Shown: positions 16,390 through 23,993 of the stretch, one piece after another
Layout: each line of letters starts with the position of its first letter
Position numbering within the stretch: position 1 is the first letter of the stretch
Assembly (NCBI RefSeq): GCF_013280595.1
Contig: NZ_JAAATY010000004.1
Span: forward strand, 1-64,000
DNA from: Kibdelosporangium persicum
GTDB taxonomy: Bacteria > Actinomycetota > Actinomycetes > Mycobacteriales > Pseudonocardiaceae
DNA: 64,000 nt
Direction: 5' to 3'
The notes under the pieces: model-generated
The model's database searches: none
Told to the model about the DNA's origin: nothing
What the model saw: the letters and a program-made list of their open reading frames with translations, nothing else
Translations under genes and position numbers: made by a program

Positions 16390-18102
16390 ATGACGCTGCG
16401 CGTCGCCGTGGACTTCGGGACGTCCAGCACGTGTGTCGCCGTGTCGGTGAACGGCCGCGAACCACAGGTCGTCGCGATGGACGGGCGCCCGGTGCTGTCC
16501 TCGGCGGTGTACGCGTCGCCGGACGGCACGTTGTTCGTCGGCCTGGAAGCCGAGCGTCAGGCCGCGGTCGACCCGTCGCGTTACGAGCCCAATCCCAAGC
16601 GCCGCATCGACGAGCCGGAACTGCTCCTGGGCAACAGCGTGGTCCCGGTCAGGGAAGCCATCCGGGCCGTGCTCACGCGCGCGGTGCAGGAAGCACGCCG
16701 GTTCGCGGGCGGCGCGCCCGTGGACCAGTTGGTCCTGACGCATCCGGCTGACTGGGGCGGCATCCGCACCCGGGTCCTGCGTCAGGCGGCGAACGGGCTG
16801 TCCGAACGTATTTCCCTTGTGCCCGAACCAGTCGCGGCCGCGGTCTTCCACGCCGAGAACCTGTCGGGCCAGGGGGACACGATCGCGGTGCTCGACATCG
16901 GCGGCGGCACCGTCGACGTGAGCGTGGTCAGCCGGGCGGGCGCGCCGGGCCACGGTTTCCGTGTGCTGGCCACAAAAGGCGATCCGTCGTTCGGCGGCGC
17001 GGACGTCGATCAGGCGCTGCTGCAACACGTCGGCCGCCTGGTGTCCAACACGGACCCGGACGCGTGGCGGTCGCTGATCGAAGGCCGCGAGCTCGCCGAC
17101 CGCAGGCGCAGGCGCGTGGTGTCGCAGGATGTCCAGGGCGCCAAGGAAACCCTGTCGCGGCACACCTACACCGACGTGCCCATGCCGGTTCCGTTCGCCG
17201 ACGCGCATGTGACCCGCTCCGACCTCGAGCAGCTGATCGCGGCACCGCTCGGACGGGCGGTCGAGCTGACGGCCGCCGCGATCCGCGAGTCCGGTGTGCG
17301 GGCCAACCAGGTCTTCCTCGTCGGTGGTTCCAGCCGTATCCCGATGGTGGCCCGGATGGTGCACGAACGGATCGGGATCGTGCCGACCACGCTCGACCAG
17401 CCGGAGACCGTCGTCGCCCGTGGGGCGCTGAAAGCGGTTCCCGGCGAGCCGGTTCCGACCGTCCGGGTCACGCCGGTGCAGCCGCCACCACGTCCGCTGC
17501 CTCCGCCACCGCCACCACAGCAGTTCGTGCCTCCTCCACCACCTCCTGCCCCTCCCAAGCGCGGTAAGACGCCGTGGGTCATCACGGGCGGCGCCGCTGT
17601 GGTGGTGGCCGTGGTGGTCGTCGTCCTCGTGCTGACGTCAGGCGGAACTCCACCGGCGCCTCCGCCGCCGTCCGGCCGCACGATCGCCCAGTTCGACTAC
17701 GAGTTCACGATGCCGCCTGACTGGAAGCAGGTCGCGTCGGACACCACGTACCGCGAGGTCCGGGTGAAGCCCGAGGGTGCGGAACAGGGGCTGGACACGA
17801 TCATCGTCCAGGAGCTGGCGCTGGCCTTCGACCCGGCGGCGGACCGGGAACGCGCGGTCGGCGGGCTGCGCCAGCAGTACGAGAAGTCGAACCTCAGGCT
17901 GTCCGGCCTGAACGAAAACGGCCGGTTCGCCGACCGGGACGTGGTCTCCTACCGCCAGGAGGTCGACAACGCGACCGTCGAGTGGTTCGTGCTGTTCGAC
18001 AAGCGAGCCCAGGTCAGCGTGGGGTGCGAGTACACCCGGAGCGGCCGTGACCGGGTGATGGCGGCCTGCGACCAGGTGGTCCGCACGATGAAGGTGAAGT
18101 AG
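16390..18102 (+). CDS. Hsp70-like T7SS-associated membrane protein (Rv3446c type)
   Basis: 570 residues. Residues 1-355 form an actin/Hsp70-type ATPase: phosphate-1 loop VAVDFGTSSTCVAV, phosphate-2 loop VLDIGGGTVDVSVV near 168, and adenosine motif FLVGGSSRIPMV near 312. The peptide-binding domain of DnaK is absent. In its place are a proline-rich linker (about 365-390), one membrane helix (about 396-418) and an outer domain beginning FDYEFTMPPDWKQV, which matches the T7SS-associated Rv3446c family. It lies next to the Esx genes as in the mycobacterial ESX-4 locus. The likely role is coupling nucleotide state inside to substrate or complex handling outside (inference). Confidence 0.85.
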   Translation: MTLRVAVDFGTSSTCVAVSVNGREPQVVAMDGRPVLSSAVYASPDGTLFVGLEAERQAAVDPSRYEPNPKRRIDEPELLLGNSVVPVREAIRAVLTRAVQEARRFAGGAPVDQLVLTHPADWGGIRTRVLRQAANGLSERISLVPEPVAAAVFHAENLSGQGDTIAVLDIGGGTVDVSVVSRAGAPGHGFRVLATKGDPSFGGADVDQALLQHVGRLVSNTDPDAWRSLIEGRELADRRRRRVVSQDVQGAKETLSRHTYTDVPMPVPFADAHVTRSDLEQLIAAPLGRAVELTAAAIRESGVRANQVFLVGGSSRIPMVARMVHERIGIVPTTLDQPETVVARGALKAVPGEPVPTVRVTPVQPPPRPLPPPPPPQQFVPPPPPPAPPKRGKTPWVITGGAAVVVAVVVVVLVLTSGGTPPAPPPPSGRTIAQFDYEFTMPPDWKQVASDTTYREVRVKPEGAEQGLDTIIVQELALAFDPAADRERAVGGLRQQYEKSNLRLSGLNENGRFADRDVVSYRQEVDNATVEWFVLFDKRAQVSVGCEYTRSGRDRVMAACDQVVRTMKVK

Positions 18103-18363
18103 ATGACGCAGAGCTTCGACGACGCGGTGGCCAAGTTCTCCGGTGAGGTCGAGGACGCGGTGAGCCGGGCCCGCCGGGCCGCGGCCGAGGCCCGCGACCT
18201 CACCGCCCGGTTCCGCGAGGAGACCCGCGAAGGGGCGGCCGAGAGCGGGGACGAGGAGCCGGAGGCGGCCCAGGTTCCCCCGTCGACGGATGAGGACGAC
18301 GATTTTTCACAAGAGCAAATCATGACCCGCGACCAGCGGTCCAATCGGCATAACCGCAGGTGA
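18103..18363 (+). CDS. Small acidic protein of the ESX-4 locus, unknown function
   Basis: 86 residues. The ATG follows the stop of the Hsp70-like gene directly, so it is in the same operon. The N-terminal 45 residues are predicted helical and coiled (SFDDAVAKFSGEVEDAVSRA, ARDLTARFREE); the rest is acidic and disordered (EESGDEEPE, STDEDDD) with a basic end. No known domain. Confidence 0.7.
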   Translation: MTQSFDDAVAKFSGEVEDAVSRARRAAAEARDLTARFREETREGAAESGDEEPEAAQVPPSTDEDDDFSQEQIMTRDQRSNRHNRR

Positions 18364-18549
18364 GAATGAGGTTTGCGGCATTCGCATTCGCACCGTCATA
18401 GCCCGGTTCCCGGTGCGTGCGTTTACAAGAGCAACGACCTGGAGAAGTTCTGCGGACAAGGGGGAACCAAAGCTGGCAAGGTCTGCGTCGGAAGGGTTGT
18501 ACGGACAAAGAACGTGCAACCAGAACTTCGACGAAGGGGGCAACTCCCA

Positions 18550-18861
18550 ATGTCAGGCTACGTAATCACGCCGGAGATGCTGCAGAAGGCATCGCAGGAC
18601 ACCGCCAACGTCCGGGAGAACTCGCAGGCCCACATCGCGCAGCTGCGGAACAACCTCGCGCAGCTCGAGGGTGCCTGGAAGGGCGAGGCCTCGGTGGCGT
18701 TCCACTCGCTGGTCCAGCGCTTCAACACCGCCGCCGAGAAGGTCCTGCAGGACCTGCAGACCATCAGCGAGAGCCTGATGACCGCGGCCAAGAACTACGG
18801 CCTGCAGGAAGAGCAGGCGTCGCAGGCCTTCAAGTCCCAAGAGGGCAACTTCGCGTTCTGA
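18550..18861 (+). CDS. WXG100 protein, EsxA/EsxU-like
   Basis: 103 residues with a helix-turn-helix hairpin and the turn motif W43-K-G45 (GAWKGEAS). Near the end is the secretion signal Y-x-x-x-E (YGLQE, Tyr83 to Glu87), read by the EccC ATPase. Such proteins leave the cell as dimers with a partner; the partner is the next gene. GAAGGGGG lies about 10 bases before the ATG. The 186-bp gap upstream suggests its own promoter. Confidence 0.93.
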   Translation: MSGYVITPEMLQKASQDTANVRENSQAHIAQLRNNLAQLEGAWKGEASVAFHSLVQRFNTAAEKVLQDLQTISESLMTAAKNYGLQEEQASQAFKSQEGNFAF

Positions 18862-18920
18862 CAGCCCCGCAGACTTCATTTCCGCAGTAGCACAGAACTT
18901 TTGTTTGGGAGGAATTTCAA

Positions 18921-19214
18921 ATGCCTAACGGTGAGATCAAGGTAGAATTCGCGGCCGTCGAGGCCGCAGGCGCCCAGATCAAGGGAACCGCCAGCAAGAT
19001 GGACCAGGAGCTCGACACGCTGCGCAGCCAGCTGGCCCCGCTCGAGGCGGCCTACACCGGTGCCGCCAAGGAGGCCTGGCACCAGGTCCAGACGAGCTGG
19101 AACAACGCGCAGAACGAGCTGAACCAGGTCCTCGCGCAGATCGGTGCCGCGACCACCCAGGCCGCCTCCGACTACCAGAGCACCGAGTCCGGCGTCGCGA
19201 AGCTGTGGGGCTGA
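18921..19214 (+). CDS. WXG100 protein, EsxB/EsxT-like, with YTG in place of WXG
   Basis: 97 residues, two amphipathic helices. The turn reads Y45-T-G47 (LEAAYTGAAKEAW) where most members have Trp. The C-terminal export motif is present as YQSTE (Tyr85 to Glu89). Ribosome site GGGAGGAA seven bases before the ATG. It is the expected dimer partner of the upstream WXG100 protein, and is followed by a strong terminator. Confidence 0.9.
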   Translation: MPNGEIKVEFAAVEAAGAQIKGTASKMDQELDTLRSQLAPLEAAYTGAAKEAWHQVQTSWNNAQNELNQVLAQIGAATTQAASDYQSTESGVAKLWG

Positions 19215-19233
19215 GCGCGACCCGCTGAAAACC

Positions 19234-19263
19234 AAAAGGACCCCGGGCCACCGGGGTCCTTTT
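19234..19263 (+). terminator. Bidirectional rho-independent terminator after the esx pair
   Basis: 13-bp perfect stem (19234-19246 with 19251-19263; arm AAAAGGACCCCGG), four-base loop, ending in TTTT on both strands. It serves the esx transcript and the converging lipoprotein gene. Confidence 0.9.
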
Positions 19264-19272
19264 CTTGTGCCC

Positions 19273-20145
19273 TCATCGCGCGTTGGCCATCTTGGTCCAA
19301 AATTCGTCCCTGGCCGTCTTGTCGGGCAACGCGGTCACCTCGGCGGGCGCGGGCAACGGCGGGAAGTCGCTCGCCTCGGCCGGGCCGCGCGCCTCATAGC
19401 CCACCTCGACCTGGACTTTGCCGCCCCGGCCGGCCACCTCACCGCGGACTTCGGCCTTCCGCAGCGTGCCGTCGGCGTTGACGACGATCTTGACCGGGAT
19501 CAGCCTGCCCATCATGTCCGGCTCGATCAGCGCGACGACGTCCGCGGGGATGGTGATCACCGAGTTGTCCACGAAGGACTTCAGGGTGATCTCGGTCCGC
19601 ACCTCGGTCGCACCGTCGTTGAGCCGCACCGCGGCCCTGCCCAGCCCCGGCGGCGCGGCCTCGGTCGTCGTGTCCAGCGCGTCCATGATCTTGCACAACG
19701 TCTGGATGCCGGTGATCGCGCACGGGAACCCGCTGTAGGGCACGGCCGGCATGGACGCCCACTGGGTCGGCACGATCTGGGGGACGTACTTCGGGCCCAG
19801 CCTGACGTACTCGAGTGGATCACCGGCCGGTTGGTAGACGTCGTAGTCGAACCCCGGCGGCGTCTTCGACTTCCTCCGGGAGACCAGCGCGGGCGGGTCG
19901 CCCTTCCTGGCGATCTCGACGTCCGAGCCGCTCTTGCGCTCGTTGACCGCCGCATAGAAGAACAAACTGCCGCGAAAGTCCTTCGCGTCCTTGACGTACT
20001 GCCGCATCACGCCGAGGGCCGTTTCGTACGCCTTGTTCCCGGCCTTGCGCTCGTCGTCGGGAGACGCCACCGGCGTTCCCTCGACGGCCTGGCCGCAACC
20101 CGTGGCGAGCAGGCTGACGGCCAGTGCCACGATGGTCAGGCGCAT
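19273..20145 (-). CDS. Lipoprotein of unknown function
   Basis: 290 residues from the ATG at 20145, which has AAGGGGG seven bases upstream; an earlier start at 20166 is less likely. Lipobox LLATGC at about residues 12-17. The mature part has two paired Cys (FPCAITGIQTLCKIMD) and a C-terminal beta-rich part (VKIVVNADGTLRKAEVRGEV, VQVEVGYEARG) resembling LppX/LprG-type or DUF-type mycobacterial lipoproteins only in general style. It sits between the esx genes and rplM, on the opposite strand. Confidence 0.75.
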   Translation of the reverse strand: MRLTIVALAVSLLATGCGQAVEGTPVASPDDERKAGNKAYETALGVMRQYVKDAKDFRGSLFFYAAVNERKSGSDVEIARKGDPPALVSRRKSKTPPGFDYDVYQPAGDPLEYVRLGPKYVPQIVPTQWASMPAVPYSGFPCAITGIQTLCKIMDALDTTTEAAPPGLGRAAVRLNDGATEVRTEITLKSFVDNSVITIPADVVALIEPDMMGRLIPVKIVVNADGTLRKAEVRGEVAGRGGKVQVEVGYEARGPAEASDFPPLPAPAEVTALPDKTARDEFWTKMANAR

Positions 20146-20229
20146 CACAGTCCCCCTTATGCTCACGCTGGTCGGGAGGCTAGCGCAGGCCCGGCGGACC
20201 GGCTTCCCGGTCGTTTAGAGGGGGGCGTT

Positions 20230-20259
20230 TTGACCCTCCGGGATCGCACCAGGTATCTT
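20230..20259 (+). promoter_or_regulatory. Candidate sigma-70-type promoter of rplM-rpsI
   Basis: TTGACC at 20230-20235 and TATCTT at 20254-20259, with an 18-base spacer. This is a good match to the housekeeping actinobacterial consensus, 115 bases before the rplM start. Confidence 0.5.
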
Positions 20260-20374
20260 CTATCGTTGTTGTGCGGCGCGGCGTGTGACTACTCGCGCCC
20301 TAGGTGGGTCCGACCTGCCGTGGGTTCGGCCCGCACAGGTACCCAGACGCAAGTTTTGACGATGAGGTAGACCC

Positions 20375-20818
20375 GTGCCCACGTACAGCCCGAAGCCCGG
20401 CGAGGTGGCCCGCGCCTGGCACGTGATCGATGCCGAGGACGTGGTGCTCGGCCGCCTTGCCACGCAGGTCGCAACCCTTCTGCGCGGTAAGCACAAGCCC
20501 ACGTATGCCCCGCATGTGGACACTGGTGACTTCGTCGTCATCGTGAACGCCGAGAAGGTGGTCCTCACCGGCAGCAAGCGGGATCAGGCCTTCGCCTACC
20601 GGCACAGCGGTTACCCCGGCGGACTGAGCAAGAAGTCCTTCGGTGAACTGCTGGACACCCGCCCCGACCGGCTCGTCGAGAAGGTCGTCAAGGGCATGCT
20701 GCCGAAGAACAAGCTCGGCCGTGCCCAGGGCAAGAAGCTCAAGGTCTACGCCGGCCCTGAGCACCCGCACACGGCGCAGCAGCCGACGCCCTTCGAGATC
20801 ACCAAGGTTGCCCAGTGA
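20375..20818 (+). CDS. rplM: 50S ribosomal protein L13 (uL13)
   Basis: 147 residues, normal length. Signature regions: [47 protein letters not shown] and [16 protein letters not shown] start with a GAGGT site upstream. The stop overlaps rpsI as GTGA, the classic rplM-rpsI operon. Confidence 0.98.
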   Translation: MPTYSPKPGEVARAWHVIDAEDVVLGRLATQVATLLRGKHKPTYAPHVDTGDFVVIVNAEKVVLTGSKRDQAFAYRHSGYPGGLSKKSFGELLDTRPDRLVEKVVKGMLPKNKLGRAQGKKLKVYAGPEHPHTAQQPTPFEITKVAQ

Positions 20819-21345
20819 GTGAAGAGAACCTGACCACCGAGAACGTCGAGGCCCCCGAGGCCGTCGACGCCCCCGAGGCCCCCGAGTACGCAGCCGACCA
20901 GCCTGAGTACACCGAGGAGGCCCCCGCGGCCGCCCCGGTCGTGCGCGTGCCCGCCCCCGGCGAGGTCGCTCAGACCGTCGGCCGCCGCAAGGAGGCCGTG
21001 GTCCGCGTTCGGCTGACCCCGGGCAGCGGCCAGTTCCGGCTGAACGGCAAGAGCCTCGAGGAGTACTTCCCGAACAAGGTGCACCAGCAGCTCATCCGTG
21101 AGCCACTGGTGACCGTGGACAAGCCCGAGCTGTTCGACGTGCGCGCCAACCTCCGGGGCGGCGGCATCACCGGCCAGGCCGGTGCGCTGCGCCTGGCGAT
21201 CGCCCGTGCGCTGATCGAGCTCGACGCCGAGGACCGTCCGGCGCTGAAGAAGGCCGGCTTCCTGACCCGTGACCCGCGGGTGAAGGAGCGCAAGAAGTAC
21301 GGTCTGAAGAAGGCCCGCAAGGCGCCTCAGTACAGCAAGCGCTGA
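20815..21345 (+). CDS. rpsI: 30S ribosomal protein S9 (uS9)
   Basis: 176 residues. The conserved part begins near residue 52 ([14 protein letters not shown]) and ends with the usual basic tail [17 protein letters not shown] then KR-terminated QYSKR, which reaches the ribosomal P site. The first 50 residues are an acidic Ala/Glu/Pro extension, as in other actinobacteria. GTG start inside the rplM stop. Confidence 0.98.
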   Translation: MSEENLTTENVEAPEAVDAPEAPEYAADQPEYTEEAPAAAPVVRVPAPGEVAQTVGRRKEAVVRVRLTPGSGQFRLNGKSLEEYFPNKVHQQLIREPLVTVDKPELFDVRANLRGGGITGQAGALRLAIARALIELDAEDRPALKKAGFLTRDPRVKERKKYGLKKARKAPQYSKR

Positions 21346-21362
21346 CACTACTCAGCCCGCAC

Positions 21363-21397
21363 AACGGGAGCAGCAGGTTGTCTCTGCTGCTCCCGTT
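21363..21397 (+). terminator. Terminator/attenuator between rpsI and glmM
   Basis: Perfect 14-bp stem (21363-21376 with 21384-21397; arm AACGGGAGCAGCAG), 7-base loop, followed by CTGCTCTT. It ends only 21 bases before the glmM start, so it may also modulate glmM. Confidence 0.8.
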
Positions 21398-21418
21398 CTG
21401 CTCTTCAGGGAGGTTTCA

Positions 21419-22753
21419 TTGAGCCGGTTGTTCGGCACGGACGGCGTGCGTGGGCTGGCGAACGTCGACCTGACACCGGAACTGGCGCTGGCGGTGTCCG
21501 CGTCGGCGGCCCGCGTGCTGGCTGAGCACGACCGTTCGCACCGCCCGGTCGCGGTGGTCGGGCGGGACCCCCGGGCCAGCGGTGAGATGTTGCAGGCGGC
21601 GGTGGCCGCCGGCCTGGCGTCCGCGGGCGCGGACGTGCTGCAGGTGGACGTGGTGCCGACGCCGGGCGTGGCGTACCTGGTCGACAACCTCGGTGCCGAC
21701 CTCGGCGTGATGATCTCCGCCTCGCACAACCCCATGCCGGACAACGGCATCAAGCTCTTCGCGGCCGGCGGGCACAAACTGCCGGACGACGTCGAGGACG
21801 AGATCGAAGCCGGGATCGACGCGAAGCCGCAGCGGCCGACCGGCGCGGGCGTCGGCCGGATCTACACCGTGCCGGACGCGCTGGACCGCTACATCGAGCA
21901 CCTGCTGAAGGCGACCCCGCAGCGCCTCGACGGCCTGAAGATCGTCGTCGACTGCGCGAACGGCGCCGCCTGGGCCGCCGCCCCCCGCGCGTACCGCGAG
22001 GCAGGCGCCGAGGTGATCGCGATCCACGCGTTGCCGGACGGCGAGAACATCAACGACAACTGTGGTTCGACCCACATCGACGCGCTGTGCGAGGCCGTCG
22101 TCGCCGAGGGCGCGGCACTGGGCGTCGCGCACGACGGCGACGCCGACCGTTGCCTGATGGTGGACGCCCAGGGCAACCTGGTGGACGGCGACCAGATCAT
22201 GGCCGTGCTCGCCCTGGCGATGAAGGACCGCGGCGAGCTCGTGGACAACACGCTGGTCGCGACCGTGATGAGCAACCTGGGGCTGCACCTGGCGATGCGC
22301 GATGCCGGTGTGAAGATCCGCACAACGGCCGTCGGCGACCGCTACGTGCTGGAGGAGCTGCGTAACGGCGGCTACTCCCTGGGCGGCGAGCAGTCCGGTC
22401 ACGTTCTGCTGCCGAGCCACGCGACCACCGGCGACGGCCTGCTGACCGCGATGGGCGTCATGGCGCGTGTCGCTGCGACTGGCAAGTCACTCGCCGAGCT
22501 GGCCGGTGTGATGCGGCGCCTGCCGCAGGTGCTCGTGAACGTGAAGGTGGCGGACAAGGCGGCGGTGGCCAACGCCTCGTCGGTCAGCGACGCCGTGGCG
22601 CAGGTCGAGGCCGAACTGGGCGACAGCGGCCGCGTGCTGCTGCGTCCGTCGGGCACCGAGCAGCTCATCCGGGTGATGGTCGAAGCGACCAGCGAAGCGG
22701 CGGCGGAAGCCGCGGCGAACCGTCTGGCCGGAGTGGTCTCGGCAGTCTCCTGA
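21419..22753 (+). CDS. glmM: Phosphoglucosamine mutase
   Basis: 444 residues. Converts glucosamine-6-phosphate to glucosamine-1-phosphate for UDP-GlcNAc and peptidoglycan. Motifs: FGTDGVRG at the N-terminus, the phospho-serine loop [16 protein letters not shown], the metal loop [13 protein letters not shown], sugar loop GGEQSGH, and phosphate loop [14 protein letters not shown]. The start is TTG at 21419, nine bases after GGGAGG, giving the standard N-terminus MSRLFGTDG. Confidence 0.97.
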   Translation: MSRLFGTDGVRGLANVDLTPELALAVSASAARVLAEHDRSHRPVAVVGRDPRASGEMLQAAVAAGLASAGADVLQVDVVPTPGVAYLVDNLGADLGVMISASHNPMPDNGIKLFAAGGHKLPDDVEDEIEAGIDAKPQRPTGAGVGRIYTVPDALDRYIEHLLKATPQRLDGLKIVVDCANGAAWAAAPRAYREAGAEVIAIHALPDGENINDNCGSTHIDALCEAVVAEGAALGVAHDGDADRCLMVDAQGNLVDGDQIMAVLALAMKDRGELVDNTLVATVMSNLGLHLAMRDAGVKIRTTAVGDRYVLEELRNGGYSLGGEQSGHVLLPSHATTGDGLLTAMGVMARVAATGKSLAELAGVMRRLPQVLVNVKVADKAAVANASSVSDAVAQVEAELGDSGRVLLRPSGTEQLIRVMVEATSEAAAEAAANRLAGVVSAVS

Positions 22754-22943
22754 ACCCACACTGATGACGGGGGCGGACTGGCTACGCTGAGTGCGTGACT
22801 CACGGTCCGTCTCCGAACCAGCACTGTCAGCATCCGGAACCTCGGCCACTTTCCGGGCCGCCGAAGCCGTCCCCGCCAGGCAATCCGATGCCGTCGGGAT
22901 ACCGGTCCTCCACCGCGGCAGCCACTGAGGTGGAGGTGATCAG

Positions 22944-23537
22944 ATGACGTACGGTCCGCCGCCCAACCAGGGCTGGCAGCAACCGCCGCCGCCACCACCC
23001 GGCTGGGGCCCGCCGATCAGGGGTCCCCGGAAACCGCCACTGCCAGGCCTTGTCGTCACGTTAGGCATCCTGGCGATCGTCTTCGGCTTGTTGTCCGGTG
23101 GTGTGCAAGGGCCCGCGGACATCACCGCATTCGTGATCAAGGTGCTGGTGGGCCTGATGGCCCTGGTCGGCGGAATCATGGTGCTGAACCGGGCACGGGC
23201 CGGTGCGGTCCTGCTGACGATTTCCGGTGGGCTGAACACTCTCGTCTTCGCGCTGTCGTTCTTCACCTCGCTCGGACGGGCACCTCGCTTCACCAGACTC
23301 TTCTCGCTCTTCAACGACGGTCTTCCGCTGCTGCATGCCCTCCTGGGCATCGCCGTGCTCGTGCTGTCCTTGTTGCCGCAGGTGACCAAGGCCTTGAGCC
23401 AGCCCGGCCCGCCGCGTCCACCGGGACCGCCGCCAGGTCCGCCTCCCGGCTACGGGCCGCAGCAGCCTCCCGGATTCGGTCCACATCCCGGCCATGGACC
23501 GCCATTCCAGCAGCCACCACCGCCTTCTCGGCGGTAA
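22944..23537 (+). CDS. Proline-rich membrane protein, unknown function
   Basis: 197 residues. N-terminal tail rich in Pro/Gly/Gln, then about four membrane helices (LPGLVVTLGILAIVFGLL, VIKVLVGLMALVGGIMVL, GAVLLTISGGLNTLVFAL, LLHALLGIAVLVLSLLP) and a C-terminal proline-glycine tail. The start is well supported by GGAGGTGA five bases before the ATG. It precedes the T7SS cassettes, and proline-rich membrane proteins are common in such loci, but a link is inference. Upstream, 22754-22943 contains no gene I can support. Confidence 0.72.
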   Translation: MTYGPPPNQGWQQPPPPPPGWGPPIRGPRKPPLPGLVVTLGILAIVFGLLSGGVQGPADITAFVIKVLVGLMALVGGIMVLNRARAGAVLLTISGGLNTLVFALSFFTSLGRAPRFTRLFSLFNDGLPLLHALLGIAVLVLSLLPQVTKALSQPGPPRPPGPPPGPPPGYGPQQPPGFGPHPGHGPPFQQPPPPSRR

Positions 23538-23665
23538 TCGGGCCGTTCACCCTCCGCGACCAAGGTGGCCTGGGTACATTCCTTACCGGACGAACACGAT
23601 GGCACCGATCGCGCTCCCCGCGCGTCGAAGTCGAGAACGTAGCCGAAGTGGAGTAAGGGGGAGCC

Positions 23666-23989
23666 ATGCCGGACGGCAAAGCCGACGTCAAGATGAATCC
23701 CGAGGAACTGAAGGCCCTGGTTCCCCAGATGCAGGACATCAGCCTCGGCCTCAGCCGGCTGGTCACGCACATCAAGGACGCGAAGGCTCAGCCCAACCAC
23801 TTCGGCCGGACGAACAACGCCGCCGCCGCGGGCAACTTCGTGCGGCAGAGCGTCGACACGCTGGCGGGGTCGGTCACCCAGGCCCAGCAGTACGCCGCCT
23901 CGCTGGTCACCGCGCTGCAGCAGTCGGTCGGGATGACGACGGAGACCGAGCAGCAGAACAAGCAGTCCTTCCACAACCAGGCGGTGTGA
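23666..23989 (+). CDS. Small EspC/WXG-like helical protein (cassette A, gene 1)
   Basis: 107 residues, helical throughout, with the turn HFGRTNNAAAAGNF and then QSVDTLAGSVTQAQQYAASL. This resembles the EspC/DUF2580 class of T7SS partner proteins (FG followed by a Gly-containing helix start) but has no Trp. AAGGGGGAG precedes the ATG. It is followed four bases later by the large cassette protein, and its counterpart in cassette B is the gene at 26814. In M. tuberculosis the position between glmM and glmS holds Rv3440c, of similar size (memory). Confidence 0.7.
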   Translation: MPDGKADVKMNPEELKALVPQMQDISLGLSRLVTHIKDAKAQPNHFGRTNNAAAAGNFVRQSVDTLAGSVTQAQQYAASLVTALQQSVGMTTETEQQNKQSFHNQAV

Positions 23990-23993
23990 GCAC

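Noticed and set aside
22754-22943. Possible small gene between glmM and the proline-rich membrane protein
   Set aside because: Open frames here have no start with a ribosome site and no conserved-looking sequence.
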